64,000 nucleotides of DNA from Desulforhopalus singaporensis (GCF_900104445.1 NZ_FNJI01000006.1:143819-207818), one strand, 5' to 3'; shown: positions 8,743-19,232, numbered from the stretch's first letter. A program made the numbers and translations. Notes: generated by a model from the letters alone, not told the origin.

Positions 8743-9675
8743 ATGGAAGTCAATTACCAGGTACAAGCCAGTCATGCCGGAATGCGTCTCGACCATTTTC
8801 TTTCCGCGCATCTTTCTCAATTTTCAAGAAGTCTCATCTCCACCGCTATCCGCAATGGCGACGTGCGCGTTGGCGGAGAACGAAAAAAGAGCAGCTACCG
8901 GCTCAAGGAAAACGACCGGATCACCGGGACGGTCGAGGTCCGGAATGAGATTACCGTTGAACCGGAAAAAATTGACTTTACAATAATATACGAAGATCAG
9001 TGGATGCTGGCCCTGTCCAAGCCTCCGGGACTGGTGGTGCATCCCGGAAGCGGTAATGACAAGGGAACCCTGGTAAGCGGGTTGCTTTATCACTGTAGCG
9101 CCATAGGAGGTGTCGGCGACACCATCCGCCCTGGGATAGTGCATCGTCTGGACAAGGATACTTCAGGGCTGATGGTTGTAGCCAAAACCGACGAAGTGCA
9201 CCGTAATCTGGTGAGTGGCTTTAAAGAGCGTAATCTTGAAAAGAATTATATCGCGCTGATCCATGCAATCCCGCTGGAAAGGCAGGGCCGCATAGTCGCC
9301 CCGATCGGCCGGCATCCGGTCCAGAGACAGAAGATGGCGGTGCGTGAGACAGGCGGCAGATATGCAGCGACAAGCTGGCAGTTGATAGGGGAGATCGCCG
9401 GTAAATATGGCCTTGTAAAAGTTACCATAGAAACAGGAAGAACCCACCAGATCAGGGTGCACATGGCCCATTGCGGACACCCCGTTGTCGGTGACCGTGT
9501 CTACGGAAGCGGTAGGGACAACAGCGGGTTTTTGCGGCAGCTTCTCCACGCCTGGGAACTTATCATGTGCCATCCGATAACAGGCAGAAAGATGGTGCTC
9601 AGGGCACCACTGTGGCCTGATTTTCAGGAAAAGCTGAAGCAGCTCGGCTGCACCTTTGACGAGGAGAATCTGTGA
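8743..9675 (+). CDS. rluD: 23S rRNA pseudouridine synthase, RluD family
   Basis: Converts uridines of helix 69 in 23S rRNA to pseudouridine (by family). 310 residues: an S4 RNA-binding domain (about 10-75, with RLDHFLSAHL and NGDVRVGG) followed by the catalytic RluA/RluD domain with the active-site motif GIVHRLDKDTSGLMV and the conserved ETGRTHQIRVHMAHCGHPVVGD. The stop overlaps the GTG start of coaE by four bases, indicating translational coupling. RluD is more likely than RluC by length and motif, but the exact target is inferred. Confidence 0.92.
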   Translation: MEVNYQVQASHAGMRLDHFLSAHLSQFSRSLISTAIRNGDVRVGGERKKSSYRLKENDRITGTVEVRNEITVEPEKIDFTIIYEDQWMLALSKPPGLVVHPGSGNDKGTLVSGLLYHCSAIGGVGDTIRPGIVHRLDKDTSGLMVVAKTDEVHRNLVSGFKERNLEKNYIALIHAIPLERQGRIVAPIGRHPVQRQKMAVRETGGRYAATSWQLIGEIAGKYGLVKVTIETGRTHQIRVHMAHCGHPVVGDRVYGSGRDNSGFLRQLLHAWELIMCHPITGRKMVLRAPLWPDFQEKLKQLGCTFDEENL

Positions 9676-10268
9676 AGATAGCGATAACCGGAAACATCGG
9701 CGGTGGCAAATCCACCGTCAGTAGAATTCTGGCCAACATTCTCGGGGCGGCAATGCTCGACAGCGATGGGATATGCCGACATGAAATGCAGCCGGGAAAT
9801 CAAGGTTTCGTGCAGCTGGTGGAAATCTATGGCGACAGGTTCGTAAAGCATGACGGCGGACTGGACAGAGATGGTCTGCGTTCTGCTGTTTTCAGCGATA
9901 TGTCCGTTAAAAAAAATCTTGAGGATATACTTCATCCTCTTGTTCTCCAAAAAATCGAGCAGCGAGGGCTTGAGCTTGAAGGAAAAATCCTGATTGTCGA
10001 GGTACCGCTTCTTTTTGAAGTAGGATGGCAGGATCAGTTTGATGTCACGGTTGTGGTCCGCGCCGGCGAGGGGAAAATCATTGACAGGGTTGTCGCAAGA
10101 GATGACCTTGAAGCCGCCCAGGTAAAAAAAATACTGGATGTGCAGATGCCCTGTGGGGAAAAAGAGATGCTGGCCGATTACACCATTGATAACTCAGGTA
10201 CCCTGGCGGCCACGTTTGGGCAGCTGCAATGGCTGGCCAGCTCACTAAAAGATAAAGAAAAGAGATGA
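9672..10268 (+). CDS. coaE: dephospho-CoA kinase
   Basis: Catalyses the last step of coenzyme A synthesis, phosphorylation of the ribose 3'-OH of dephospho-CoA. 198 residues with a Walker A loop GNIGGGKST at residues 7-15, the substrate region SDGICRHEM and the LVVLQKIEQRG-like lid region followed by VEVPLLFEVGW. It starts with GTG inside the rluD stop (GTGA overlap), a coupled two-gene operon. The end of the gene is followed by a strong promoter for rho. Confidence 0.94.
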   Translation: MKIAITGNIGGGKSTVSRILANILGAAMLDSDGICRHEMQPGNQGFVQLVEIYGDRFVKHDGGLDRDGLRSAVFSDMSVKKNLEDILHPLVLQKIEQRGLELEGKILIVEVPLLFEVGWQDQFDVTVVVRAGEGKIIDRVVARDDLEAAQVKKILDVQMPCGEKEMLADYTIDNSGTLAATFGQLQWLASSLKDKEKR

Positions 10269-10295
10269 AATATTGGCAAAAGACTGCTAAAACAC

Positions 10296-10324
10296 TTGAC
10301 AGTCAATGTAGGAAACCGTATAAA
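10296..10324 (+). promoter_or_regulatory. consensus sigma-70 promoter for rho
   Basis: Perfect TTGACA (10296-10301), a 17-base spacer and TATAAA (10319-10324). Transcription from about 10331 would give a leader of roughly 380 bases before rho. This is the best promoter match I find in the window. Confidence 0.7.
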
Positions 10325-10330
10325 AACACG

Positions 10331-10708
10331 TAAGAATTACGGCATCAAATCCCTGTCTTAGCTGAATCATCTCATTTGTAACCTGCCATTACATTTCAGC
10401 ACTTTACAAGTGAACCTGCAGGTAAAAGATTCATTTTCAAGAGTGATTTTTCACAGAACAACTGACCGTTTTCCTATTCTGCTGCTAATCGCAAAAAACA
10501 ATATAGCGGAACCGCAAAACAACTATATGCCGGGCGTCCGCCAGCAGTTGTTCAGAATTATTACCTTCGAAGCATAGAGTAAGCTCGATAGCATTACCTG
10601 ATAAACAAGCGGCCGTTTTTGTTTTTGCCTGCTCTGGCAGCAACGGACAAAAGGTCTTTATAATTTTTTTTATTACTGCCAATAATCCGAGAAAGGAGAT
10701 GTAGATTA
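10331..10708 (+). other. long untranslated leader of rho
   Basis: Between the promoter and the rho ATG there is no convincing coding frame. The stretch is A/T-rich and C-containing. In other bacteria the rho leader mediates autogenous termination by Rho, and this one is long enough for that role, but no specific element is recognised. Confidence 0.35.
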
Positions 10709-11959
10709 ATGAATCTGGCGGAACTGAAACTGATGAAAATCGGTGAACTGGTGCAGCTTGCCCGTGAGTTAAAGGTAGAAGGGTACAGTGCCTTGCGCAA
10801 GCAGGAACTCATTTTTGCAATACTGAAAGCACAGTCCGTAAAAGATGGCAAAATGCGTGGGAGTGGTGTCCTTGAGATACTGCCCGACGGATTTGGGTTT
10901 CTTCGGGCGCCTGATTACAACTACCTGCCGGGGCCGGACGATATCTATGTGTCTCCTTCTCAAATCCGCCGTTTAAGTCTTAGGACCGGAGACACCATTG
11001 AAGGGTTGGTGCGTTCACCAAAGGAAGGTGAGAGATACTTCGCTCTGCTTAAAGTGGACAGTGTTAACTTTGATCCTCCAGAGGCTGCGAAACAAAAGAC
11101 TCTTTTTGGCAACCTGACGCCGTTGCATCCCAACGAGGCGTTTAATCTCGAATGGCAGCCGGATAACATATCCATGCGTGTTATGGATATGTTCGCACCC
11201 ATCGGCAAAGGGCAGCGTGGTCTTATCGTGGCGCCCCCGAGGACAGGGAAGACCGTGCTTATGCAGAAAATCGCCAATTCGATTGTCAGAAACCATAAGG
11301 AAGTGTTTCTGATCGTTCTGCTCATTGACGAAAGGCCCGAGGAGGTAACCGAGATGACAAGGACAGTCCGGACCGCCGAAGTCGTCAGTTCAACCTTCGA
11401 CGAGCCTCCCCAGCGCCATATCCAGGTTGCCGAAATGGTAATTGAAAAAGCCAAGCGGCTGGTTGAGCATAAAAAGGATGTGGTCATCCTGCTCGACTCT
11501 ATAACACGGCTTGCACGGGCCTACAATACGGTTACCCCGGCGAGCGGCAAGATTTTATCCGGTGGAGTTGAGGCCAATGCGCTGCACAGGCCGAAGCGCT
11601 TTTTCGGTGCAGCTCGGAATATTGAAGAGGGAGGAAGCCTCACCATCCTGGCCACGGCCCTCATTGAGACCGGCAGCCGGATGGACGAGGTTATTTTCGA
11701 GGAATTCAAGGGAACCGGAAATATGGAGCTGGTTCTTGACCGAAAGATGGCTGACAAAAGAATATTTCCCGCCATCGATCTCAAGCGCAGTGGAACCCGT
11801 AAGGAAGATCTGCTCACTAAACCGGCCGCGCTCAACAGGATATGGATTCTCAGAAAATTGCTCAGCTCTATGAATCCTGCGGACTGCATGGATTTTCTCA
11901 TTGACAAACTGAAGCACCAGAAGACAAATGCGGATTTCCTGGACTCCATGAACGGCTGA
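10709..11959 (+). CDS. rho: transcription termination factor Rho
   Basis: Hexameric RNA-dependent ATPase/helicase that ends transcription at C-rich sites. 416 residues: an N-terminal Rho_N helical domain (about 1-45), an OB-fold RNA-binding domain with [14 protein letters not shown] (53-66) and DDIYVSP, then the ATPase with P-loop APPRTGKT at 175-182, the Walker B region [16 protein letters not shown] and the Q/R-loop segment GGVEANAL. Length and motifs are those of a functional Rho, without the insertions seen in Actinobacteria. The ATG follows GAAAGGAGATG. Expressed from its own promoter at 10296. Confidence 0.97.
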   Translation: MNLAELKLMKIGELVQLARELKVEGYSALRKQELIFAILKAQSVKDGKMRGSGVLEILPDGFGFLRAPDYNYLPGPDDIYVSPSQIRRLSLRTGDTIEGLVRSPKEGERYFALLKVDSVNFDPPEAAKQKTLFGNLTPLHPNEAFNLEWQPDNISMRVMDMFAPIGKGQRGLIVAPPRTGKTVLMQKIANSIVRNHKEVFLIVLLIDERPEEVTEMTRTVRTAEVVSSTFDEPPQRHIQVAEMVIEKAKRLVEHKKDVVILLDSITRLARAYNTVTPASGKILSGGVEANALHRPKRFFGAARNIEEGGSLTILATALIETGSRMDEVIFEEFKGTGNMELVLDRKMADKRIFPAIDLKRSGTRKEDLLTKPAALNRIWILRKLLSSMNPADCMDFLIDKLKHQKTNADFLDSMNG

Positions 11960-12000
11960 GTCCGGTAACCCAGTAAAGGTTGGTTGGCAACTGTTTTTAG

Positions 12001-12031
12001 TTGAAAAAAAACGTAATTGGGGTAATATAAC
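12001..12031 (+). promoter_or_regulatory. possible promoter for rpmE
   Basis: TTGAAA (12001-12006) followed by overlapping -10 candidates TAATAT (12023-12028, spacer 16) and TATAAC (12026-12031, spacer 19). It lies between rho and rpmE. Confidence 0.35.
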
Positions 12032-12111
12032 GCTCTTGTGTTCTGCCAGATTTGTATTTAACTATATAAAATAAACATCACATAACCCTGTGTGTTGGAG
12101 GAATAATAACT

Positions 12112-12339
12112 ATGAAAGAAGGAATTCATCCCGAATATCACAAGATTAAGGCGGTCTGTGCCTGCGGCAACGAGGTGGAGCTCGGTTCCGTTATGAGTGA
12201 GATCAAGGTCGAAATCTGTTCTGCATGCCATCCGTTTTTCACAGGCAAGCAGAAACTTGTTGATACCGCCGGTAGGATCGAGAAGTTCAAGCAGCGTTAC
12301 GCAAAGCACTATGCCAAGATGGAGGAAAAAAAGGGGTAA
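12112..12339 (+). CDS. rpmE: 50S ribosomal protein L31, zinc-binding form
   Basis: Small protein of the large ribosomal subunit that bridges to the 30S head. 75 residues with the C+ signature: Cys at CACGN (residues 16 and 18) and [12 protein letters not shown] (36 and 39) form the zinc site, and the family motif [20 protein letters not shown] is complete. The ATG follows GGAGGAATAATAACT. It is flanked by a possible promoter upstream and a good terminator downstream, so it is probably transcribed alone. Confidence 0.96.
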   Translation: MKEGIHPEYHKIKAVCACGNEVELGSVMSEIKVEICSACHPFFTGKQKLVDTAGRIEKFKQRYAKHYAKMEEKKG

Positions 12340-12385
12340 TCTCTTTTTTATCTTCATTCTTCCGGCTCTGTTGTTTTTTTTTGTT

Positions 12386-12433
12386 ATGTCCACAGCGATG
12401 CGTGCCATGGTTGTGGACATTTTTCTTTTTTTC
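12386..12433 (+). terminator. rho-independent terminator after rpmE
   Basis: Stem ATGTCCACA (12386-12394) and TGTGGACAT (12412-12420), loop of 17 bases, followed at once by TTTTTCTTTTTTTCC. It separates rpmE from prfA, 18 bases before the prfA ATG. Confidence 0.7.
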
Positions 12434-12451
12434 CGGTCCTGGTGAACGAAA

Positions 12452-13522
12452 ATGTATGAAAAATTTGCGGATCTAGAAGACAGGATAGCTGATCTGGAAG
12501 GACGGTTGTCCGATCCGGCCCTGGTGAGTAATCAAAAGAAATACCAGGAGGTTGTAAGAGAGCACGCGCACCTGTCCAAGATCAACGTCAAATATGTTGC
12601 TTACCAGAAAGTGCAGCAGGAAATAAAAGATAATAACGCCATCTTGCGGGATGAAAATGAGGATCCCGAGATTAAGGAACTGGCGCGGGCCGAGCTTGAT
12701 GAACTTGCACAAAAAAAAGAGCGCCTGGACCATGAACTGAAGATTATTCTGCTGCCCAAGGATCCCAACGATGAGAAGAATATCTTTCTTGAAATAAGAG
12801 CGGGAACCGGGGGGGACGAAGCAGCTCTTTTTGCCGGAGACCTGTTTAGAATGTACAGCAGGTTTGCCGAATCGATGGGATGGCGGGTTGAGGTTATGAG
12901 TTCCAACCCGATCGGGATCGGTGGCTATAAAGAAATTATCGGTCTTATCAGCGGTGATAAGGTGTACTCCAAGCTCAAGTATGAAAGCGGGGTCCACAGG
13001 GTGCAGAGGGTGCCGGAAACCGAAACCCAGGGAAGGGTTCACACCTCGGCGGTGACTGTAGCTATTTTGCCAGAGGCGGACGAGGTCGATTTGGAGATCG
13101 ACATGAACGAACTCAAGTTCGATGTCTTCCGTTCCTCAGGACCCGGTGGCCAATCGGTAAACACCACCGATTCCGCGGTGCGGGTAACACATCTGCCTAC
13201 CGGGCTGGTGGTGACATGTCAGGATGAAAAGTCCCAGCATAAAAACAAGGCAAAAGCCTTGACTGTACTCCGTGCCAGACTGCTTGACCAGATAGAACAG
13301 GAACGACACGACAAGATCAGTCAGGACCGAAAGAGTCAGGTCGGCAGCGGCGACAGAAGTGAACGGATCAGAACCTACAACTACCCGCAGGGGAGAATCA
13401 CCGATCACCGGATTAACCTCACTTTGTATAAGCTGGATACGGTTATTGCAGGAAAACTCGACGAGGTTATTTACCCCTTGATCGCGCACGATCAGGCGGA
13501 AAAACTTAAAACTCTGCAATGA
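12452..13522 (+). CDS. prfA: peptide chain release factor 1
   Basis: Recognises UAA and UAG in the ribosomal A site and triggers release of the finished peptide. 356 residues: an N-terminal coiled-coil PCRF domain, the acidic-linked motif [17 protein letters not shown], the anticodon-like tripeptide region with [17 protein letters not shown] (family PxT motif), and the catalytic GGQ in [16 protein letters not shown] near residue 230. It is followed 49 bases later by prmC, whose product methylates the glutamine of this GGQ. Confidence 0.97.
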   Translation: MYEKFADLEDRIADLEGRLSDPALVSNQKKYQEVVREHAHLSKINVKYVAYQKVQQEIKDNNAILRDENEDPEIKELARAELDELAQKKERLDHELKIILLPKDPNDEKNIFLEIRAGTGGDEAALFAGDLFRMYSRFAESMGWRVEVMSSNPIGIGGYKEIIGLISGDKVYSKLKYESGVHRVQRVPETETQGRVHTSAVTVAILPEADEVDLEIDMNELKFDVFRSSGPGGQSVNTTDSAVRVTHLPTGLVVTCQDEKSQHKNKAKALTVLRARLLDQIEQERHDKISQDRKSQVGSGDRSERIRTYNYPQGRITDHRINLTLYKLDTVIAGKLDEVIYPLIAHDQAEKLKTLQ

Positions 13523-13571
13523 TCGGTGGGCGTTGTCTAGTGTAAGGTTTCGCTGCTGAGCTTAGTCTGAG

Positions 13572-14456
13572 ATGGCCGGAATATGCTTTAACGAGCTTCT
13601 TGCAAAAGGAGTGAAAAAACTCTCGCAGGCGGGAATTAAGGAGTCGCTTATCGACGCCAGGCTGCTGCTTGAAGAGGCGTCGGGAAAGAGCTGGACGGAG
13701 TTGCTTGTACATGGCACCTCACAGGCCTCCTCAGCCGTGGCTGAGGCCTACCTCACCTTTATCAAGCGCCGCATCCAGAGAGAGCCTGTCGCCTACATTA
13801 TCGGCGAATGGGAATTCTGGTCCCTGCCTTTTTATGTTTGTCCGGATGTGCTGATTCCGCGCCAGGAAACTGAGTTTCTTCTTGAAACGGTACTGAAGCA
13901 TAACAGTCACCTGCCAGGGGTTGTTGACGGACCAATCCTCGACCTGTGCTGCGGCAGTGGAATCATAGGGGTTGTCCTGGCCCGGGAACTTCAAAAAAAA
14001 ATAATCGCGCTGGATATATCGAGAGCTGCGCTGAAGGTTGCAGGGAAAAATGTTACGAGACATAACCTGCAGGACAGAATTCTGCTGGTTCAGGGTGACT
14101 TGCTTGAACCCTTCGGGTCGTCTCATCAATTCTCCCTGATCGTTGCCAATCCGCCTTATGTCAGTAACGATGACGTTCGGCACAACCTCCAGCCGGAAGT
14201 GTGTCGCTACGAACCGCACCTGGCGCTTGACGGCGGTCACCTGGGAATGGAATTAATCGACAGAATCTTTAGCGGATTGCCCCGTGTCCTGCAGCGTGGT
14301 GGCCACTTCTTTATGGAATTCGGGGCCGATCAGGGTGATTTTACCAGGAAACTTTTTAATACCAGGTTGAAGGGAACAGAAGGTTTTGAGACCCTGACCA
14401 TTCTGCAGGACTACTCAGGCCGGGATCGTGTGGTTCACATCAGCAGGACGACTTAA
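13572..14456 (+). CDS. prmC: release factor glutamine N5-methyltransferase
   Basis: S-adenosylmethionine-dependent enzyme that methylates the GGQ glutamine of release factors 1 and 2. 294 residues: an N-terminal helical release-factor-binding domain and a Rossmann methyltransferase with the SAM motif [15 protein letters not shown] and the substrate-glutamine motif NPPYVS. It sits directly downstream of prfA, the usual pairing, and 20 bases before murA. ATG at 13572 is the first in-frame start after prfA. Confidence 0.95.
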   Translation: MAGICFNELLAKGVKKLSQAGIKESLIDARLLLEEASGKSWTELLVHGTSQASSAVAEAYLTFIKRRIQREPVAYIIGEWEFWSLPFYVCPDVLIPRQETEFLLETVLKHNSHLPGVVDGPILDLCCGSGIIGVVLARELQKKIIALDISRAALKVAGKNVTRHNLQDRILLVQGDLLEPFGSSHQFSLIVANPPYVSNDDVRHNLQPEVCRYEPHLALDGGHLGMELIDRIFSGLPRVLQRGGHFFMEFGADQGDFTRKLFNTRLKGTEGFETLTILQDYSGRDRVVHISRTT

Positions 14457-14476
14457 AAATATTACGGAGCGATGTT

Positions 14477-15763
14477 ATGGAAAAACTCGTCATTGAGGGC
14501 GGGATACCTCTTAAGGGTGAAGTAAGGATAAGCGGTGCCAAAAATGCTGCTCTGCCGCTGATGGCAGCAACCCTGCTTGCTCCCGGGCTGCACAGATTAA
14601 CGAATGTCCCGGATCTTCGCGATACCAGAACTTTTATCCGTTTACTGGAGAACCTCGGGGTCAGGAGCAGCTGGGAGGGGACAACTACTCTGCTCCTCGA
14701 TACAACATATGTCTCTCAGACCGAGGCGTCCTATGAGCTGGTAAAGACCATGCGGGCCTCCGTTCTTGTTCTCGGCCCGCTGGTGGCAAGGTTCGGCAGG
14801 GCGCGTGTTTCACTCCCAGGCGGCTGTGCCATCGGCGCAAGGCCTATTAATTTTCACATCATGGGGCTTGAACGGCTCGGGGTCTCCTGTCGGCTCGAAA
14901 GTGGATATGTTGATGCCAGCGTGGATGGACGGATGAACGGAAACGTGATTTATTTTGACGTCCCTTCGGTCACCGGAACAGAAAACCTGCTGATGGCGGC
15001 AGTTCTCGCCAAAGGAGTCACCGTACTCAAAAACGCCGCCCGAGAGCCGGAGATCGGCAATCTTGTCGATATGCTGACCACCATGGGGGCTCGGATTGAA
15101 GGTCGGGGAAGTGACAGGCTGACGATTTACGGGGTGGACGAACTTTCTCCTGCAGATTGCGCAATTATCCCCGACCGTATTGAAGCAGGTACCTATCTTA
15201 TAGCCATAGCAGCTTCCGGCGGCAGCGGGACAATTACCAACTGTATTCCGGCCCACCTGCCGTCTCTGCTTGAAAAATTGCGACTGGCGGGGCTTGTGGT
15301 GCAGGAGGGGGAGTCTTCGATATCCATACGCTTTCCGGAAAAATTACAAGGGGAACTGCAGCTCAGGGGCGTCGACATCAAGACCATGCCCTATCCCGGT
15401 TATCCGACTGATCTGCAGGCGCAGTTCATGGCGCTTATGACCCTTTGCTCCGGGGTGTGCGTCATAAATGAGACCATCTTTGAAAATCGGTTTATGCATA
15501 TTGCCGAGCTGCAGCGGCTTGGTGCTGATATAAAAATCGACGGCAACTCTGCAGTGGTAACCGGGAAAAACATGAACGGCCTCAGAGGGGCACAGGTCAT
15601 GGCAACCGATCTTCGCGCAAGCTCCTCCCTGGTTATTGCGGGACTTGCAGCGAGTGGCAGGACCGATATCTCCCGGATTTATCATCTGGAACGGGGGTAT
15701 GAGAAGTTGGTCGATAAACTAACCGGCCTGGGGGCTCGGGTCTGGAAAGAGCAGGAACAATAA
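14477..15763 (+). CDS. murA: UDP-N-acetylglucosamine 1-carboxyvinyltransferase
   Basis: Transfers enolpyruvate from PEP to UDP-GlcNAc, the first committed step of peptidoglycan synthesis. 428 residues of the EPSP-synthase fold. Lys22-Asn23 in [12 protein letters not shown] and the catalytic loop Cys117 in [14 protein letters not shown] are present, so the enzyme should be fosfomycin-sensitive by this residue. The C-terminal [13 protein letters not shown] and YHLERGYE are intact. It is the last plus-strand gene of the prfA-prmC-murA run and converges on the histidine kinase gene 22 bases away. Confidence 0.97.
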   Translation: MEKLVIEGGIPLKGEVRISGAKNAALPLMAATLLAPGLHRLTNVPDLRDTRTFIRLLENLGVRSSWEGTTTLLLDTTYVSQTEASYELVKTMRASVLVLGPLVARFGRARVSLPGGCAIGARPINFHIMGLERLGVSCRLESGYVDASVDGRMNGNVIYFDVPSVTGTENLLMAAVLAKGVTVLKNAAREPEIGNLVDMLTTMGARIEGRGSDRLTIYGVDELSPADCAIIPDRIEAGTYLIAIAASGGSGTITNCIPAHLPSLLEKLRLAGLVVQEGESSISIRFPEKLQGELQLRGVDIKTMPYPGYPTDLQAQFMALMTLCSGVCVINETIFENRFMHIAELQRLGADIKIDGNSAVVTGKNMNGLRGAQVMATDLRASSSLVIAGLAASGRTDISRIYHLERGYEKLVDKLTGLGARVWKEQEQ

Positions 15764-15785
15764 CAGCGTTCATAACATATCGGAA

Positions 15786-17507
15786 TCAGGAGTCGATTTC
15801 CGGTATCGGCAGTTTCACGGTAAAAAGAGCACCGGAGTTACCCTCTGGGTTCATCAAGCCGTCATTGCTTACCTCAACCGTCCCCTGATGGGCCTCGACA
15901 ATCTGTCGCACAATGGCCAGACCAAGACCGGTGCCTTCGACCCTGGTGGTCCAGAACGGATCGAAAACCTTGTCCAGTCCGTCGTGTGCTATTCCCGTGC
16001 CGTTATCCGCGACCGATATTTCAAGCATCTCGGAGTTGTCGGCAGTTGTTATCTCCTTGCTGCAGACGTGGATTCTTTCGCTACCCTGCGGACAGAACAA
16101 CATGGAATTCTGCATGAGATGGCTCAGGACAGTGAACAGCTGGTTCTGATCACCCCAGACGTCCAGGGCTGGCTTGAAATTGTGAGAGACCTTGACGGTT
16201 TGTGACCAGTTGGGATTGATCTGCAGGACCTCGATAACTTCTTCGAGACATCCGGCAAGGGAGAACCATTGACAGGAGATATTCTCCGGTCTTGAGAATT
16301 TCAGAAAATCCCCGATCCTGTTGTTCAACCTTTCCGCTTCACGAACAATTATCTGTGCCAGCTCATGATTGGTGCCGTCTTGTTCCGCCGGTGAGAATTC
16401 GTCGACAAGAACCTGCGCCGATCCGGAAATCGCCGTGAGAGGATTGCGGAAATCGTGCGCTATTGATGCGCTCATCATGCCTATTGCTGCGAGTTTTTCC
16501 TTCTGTCTTGCCTGCTTTTCCATCGACTCGATTTGGTCGACGTCCCGCAGGTTGATGATCATGTCGGGTCGCGTGGCATTGTCTGATCTATTGTCGCCGG
16601 AATGTATTTCTATGCAGGTGTAGCCGATACGGATTATTCCGGTATCTTTAACGAAGTCGATGGTATGGCGTATTTTTTTGGTGTCGAGATCGATCCCGGG
16701 AATCACCTGGTAAATATTTTTTCCCGGAAGGGTCGATGGATTTAATCCGGTGATTTTTTCTATGGCGTTGTTGGCCGAGGTGATGACCCCATCACCATCA
16801 ACGGAAAAAATACCTGACGCGATGTTGTCAATGATCTGCTTGTTGATAGTGGTCAGCCTGTTGAGCTCTTTTTTGGAATCCTTCAGGGCAATTTCTGCCG
16901 ACTGCAAACGTTTGCCGAATATCCTGCTGAGAAACGCCGCAAGGAAGGCGGTTAACCCGTGAATGGCAAAACCGTTTAATCCCGTTGTGATATCAATTGT
17001 CGTATGGCCGCTCTTGGTATCAGGGAGTAAGGGAAGCAACGCATGAAGATCAAGGGCCAGAAGCAACCCGTACTCAAGAGTTACCGCAGCTGCAGCAAAA
17101 AGGCCGCCCCGGTAGGGAAGGAGAAGGCCGCCGGCTATGATGGGAAAGAAATAGACCGAGGTGAGTGTCGTGTTTACCGACCCGGAAAAAAAAATCAACA
17201 ACGAGGCGAAAACGGTATCAAGGAAGATCTGCAAGTAGCAGAATTGAATCAGGTTTTTCTCACCGGAAAGCAGCGAATAGGAAGAGAAACAACTGGCGGT
17301 GACCACTATGATAAGGAGGTACAAGAGAAAATCCTGTCTGATAAAGTAAATGGCAGACAGAGGTGACTCCTGGAAAAAAGAGGAAAAAACCAGCAGCAGC
17401 GTATAGAGGATGACCCTGAGCAGAAGCACCCACAGCAGCTGGTTGCGAAATAATCTGTCGACGTCTTCGTCCTGCCGACCCTTGTTGTTGAGGAAGGATA
17501 AGAGCAT
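15786..17507 (-). CDS. membrane PAS-domain sensor histidine kinase, PilS-like
   Basis: 573 residues: about six transmembrane helices in the first 190 residues, a short coiled linker, a PAS domain (about 215-330, IIDNIASGIFSVDGDG then ITGLNPSTLPGKNIYQVIPG), a HisKA domain with the phosphoacceptor in SASIAHDFRNPLTAISG, and an HATPase domain with VADNGTGIAHDG and GTGLGLAIVRQIVEAHQG. This is the layout of PilS, the kinase that controls type IV pilin transcription with PilR. The partner response regulator gene lies five bases upstream, so the two form an operon. No pilin gene is in the window, so the target is inferred from family only. Confidence 0.85.
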   Translation of the reverse strand: MLLSFLNNKGRQDEDVDRLFRNQLLWVLLLRVILYTLLLVFSSFFQESPLSAIYFIRQDFLLYLLIIVVTASCFSSYSLLSGEKNLIQFCYLQIFLDTVFASLLIFFSGSVNTTLTSVYFFPIIAGGLLLPYRGGLFAAAAVTLEYGLLLALDLHALLPLLPDTKSGHTTIDITTGLNGFAIHGLTAFLAAFLSRIFGKRLQSAEIALKDSKKELNRLTTINKQIIDNIASGIFSVDGDGVITSANNAIEKITGLNPSTLPGKNIYQVIPGIDLDTKKIRHTIDFVKDTGIIRIGYTCIEIHSGDNRSDNATRPDMIINLRDVDQIESMEKQARQKEKLAAIGMMSASIAHDFRNPLTAISGSAQVLVDEFSPAEQDGTNHELAQIIVREAERLNNRIGDFLKFSRPENISCQWFSLAGCLEEVIEVLQINPNWSQTVKVSHNFKPALDVWGDQNQLFTVLSHLMQNSMLFCPQGSERIHVCSKEITTADNSEMLEISVADNGTGIAHDGLDKVFDPFWTTRVEGTGLGLAIVRQIVEAHQGTVEVSNDGLMNPEGNSGALFTVKLPIPEIDS

Positions 17508-17512
17508 TAAGA

Positions 17513-18907
17513 TCAGGGCAGGCCGTATTTTTTGACTTTATAGCGCAACGAGCGGAAACTTATCTTCAGCAGGTCGGCGGCCTTCATCTTCGAGTTGTTG
17601 GTCCTTGCAAGAGCATGGGAGATAAGACGTTTTTCAAGATTGGCGATTACTTTTTCAATACCGAGTTCATAGAGCTGTTCTTCGTTGTCGGCGGCCCTAA
17701 GCAGAGTCTCATGTTCCCAGGGTTCCGCTGTTCCATGGTTGAGTGTGCTGGAGATATTTCCAGCAAAAGAAAGACTTTCCGGGAGTATGATATTGGAGCT
17801 TTCAAGGGCAACCCCTCTTTCAATGATATTTTCCAGTTCCCGGACATTTCCCGGGAAGTCGTAATTCATCAGTACCTGCAAGGCGTATGATGAAATTTCC
17901 TGGATTTCCTTTCCCAGCAGTTGTGAATATTTCTTGAGAAAGTATTCGACCAGCAGCGGAACATCGTTTTTTCGTTCGCGAAGCGGAGGGACCCGAAGCG
18001 GAACCACCGCCAGTCTATAGAAGAGATCTTTACGGAAATTGCCGTTTTCAATCTCCTCTTCAAGAATTCTGTTTGTCGCCGCGATAATACGGACGTTGAT
18101 TCTACTGGTCGTTGTTCCTCCCACCGGTTTGATTTCACGTTCCTGCAGCACGCGCAGCAGTTTTGTTTGTATTATCGGCGTAAGCTCACCAATTTCATCA
18201 AGGAAGGCGGTGCCGTTGTCCGCCTCGTGAAAAAGTCCGGGTTTGTCGCTTATGGCCCCGGTGAAAGATCCTTTTACATGGCCGAACAATTCGCTTTCCA
18301 TGAGATCTTCAGGGATTGCGCTGCAGGTTATTGGAATAAATTTTTCTTTGGCGACATTGCTGTTTTTATGGATAGCCTTGGCCACAAGCTCTTTTCCCGT
18401 ACCGGATTCACCGTAGATAAGCACGTTTGCTGGAGTTGGTGCAACACGCTTTATCATGTCGAAAATTTTTAGCATTTCACGACTCTTGCCGATGATCTCC
18501 GGAAAACTGTCGCCAAGCTCAGATGGATTTCTCTCAGGAGCGCACTTGTTGGTAGCGGATCTTATCACCGATTTGATCTCATCGACATTGAAAGGCTTGC
18601 TGATATAGTCAAATGCGCCGTTTTTCATCGCCATTACGGCATCGTCGGGAGAGGCAAAGGCGGTAATCATGATAACCGGAAGTTCAGGAGAGCCGAGCTT
18701 GATTGCCTCAAGCAGCTCAATACCGTTCATTCCGGGCATTCTGATGTCGCTCACAACAACATCGGGGTGGCGAGAGGTGAGGATATCAAGCGCTTCAGCT
18801 CCTTTTGCAGCCGTTATAACTTCGTGCCCTTCCTTTTGCAGAAGAATCTTCAGAAAGTCACGCATACTGCGTTCATCATCGACGACAAGTACTGACGACA
18901 TAACCAC
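17513..18907 (-). CDS. sigma-54-dependent response regulator, PilR/NtrC family
   Basis: 464 residues: receiver domain with VVDDERSM and phosphoacceptor Asp in PDVVVSDIRMPGMNG; AAA+ sigma-54 activation domain with Walker A GESGTGKE, the sigma-54 contact loop GSFTGA and Walker B-like FLDEIGEL; and a C-terminal Fis-type helix-turn-helix (MKAADLLKISFRSLRYKVKKYG). It activates RpoN promoters when phosphorylated by the kinase encoded just downstream (15786-17507). Two starts are possible: GTG at 18907 or ATG at 18901. The AAGGTGG sequence is rather close to the ATG, so the choice is open. The resemblance to PilR is in architecture and in the PilS-like partner. Confidence 0.88.
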   Translation of the reverse strand: MVMSSVLVVDDERSMRDFLKILLQKEGHEVITAAKGAEALDILTSRHPDVVVSDIRMPGMNGIELLEAIKLGSPELPVIMITAFASPDDAVMAMKNGAFDYISKPFNVDEIKSVIRSATNKCAPERNPSELGDSFPEIIGKSREMLKIFDMIKRVAPTPANVLIYGESGTGKELVAKAIHKNSNVAKEKFIPITCSAIPEDLMESELFGHVKGSFTGAISDKPGLFHEADNGTAFLDEIGELTPIIQTKLLRVLQEREIKPVGGTTTSRINVRIIAATNRILEEEIENGNFRKDLFYRLAVVPLRVPPLRERKNDVPLLVEYFLKKYSQLLGKEIQEISSYALQVLMNYDFPGNVRELENIIERGVALESSNIILPESLSFAGNISSTLNHGTAEPWEHETLLRAADNEEQLYELGIEKVIANLEKRLISHALARTNNSKMKAADLLKISFRSLRYKVKKYGLP

Positions 18908-19232
18908 CTTGGCTTAAGTAGAGTGTTGAAGGTAAAACGTATCTCCCCGAAATTTCCGTGAATAATTTTATCGCAAGGGACTGTCTCGTTGAATCACAAC
19001 GTACAGCGCGGACTATTCGGGTGAAAGGAGCGAAAATATTCCGGTGAAAACCTACAGGCAGATAATATCTTACTCTTGGGCAAGAAACAAGAAAAGGAGT
19101 GGAACAAACGGAAATTCAGTACGGTTTTCTCATTGGCCAATGAGAAAAGCGATAAAGACCACCGATACGGAAAAAAGACAACCGCACCGGTGAATGAAAC
19201 ATCGGCTTTCGGTGTTTATGTTAAAGCCAGGA
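18908..19232. other. intergenic region upstream of the PilR-like gene
   Basis: About 325 bases with no recognisable gene. It must contain the promoter of the two-component operon on the minus strand. The only clear structure is the 24-base palindrome at 19125-19148. Confidence 0.4.
19125..19148. repeat. 24-base perfect palindrome
   Basis: Left arm TTTTCTCATTGG at 19125-19136 and its exact complement at 19137-19148, with no spacer. It lies between the 3' end of the zinc-ribbon gene and the PilR-like gene. The run of T at one end and A at the other is symmetric, so it could act as a terminator hairpin on either strand or as a dimeric protein site. Confidence 0.5.
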
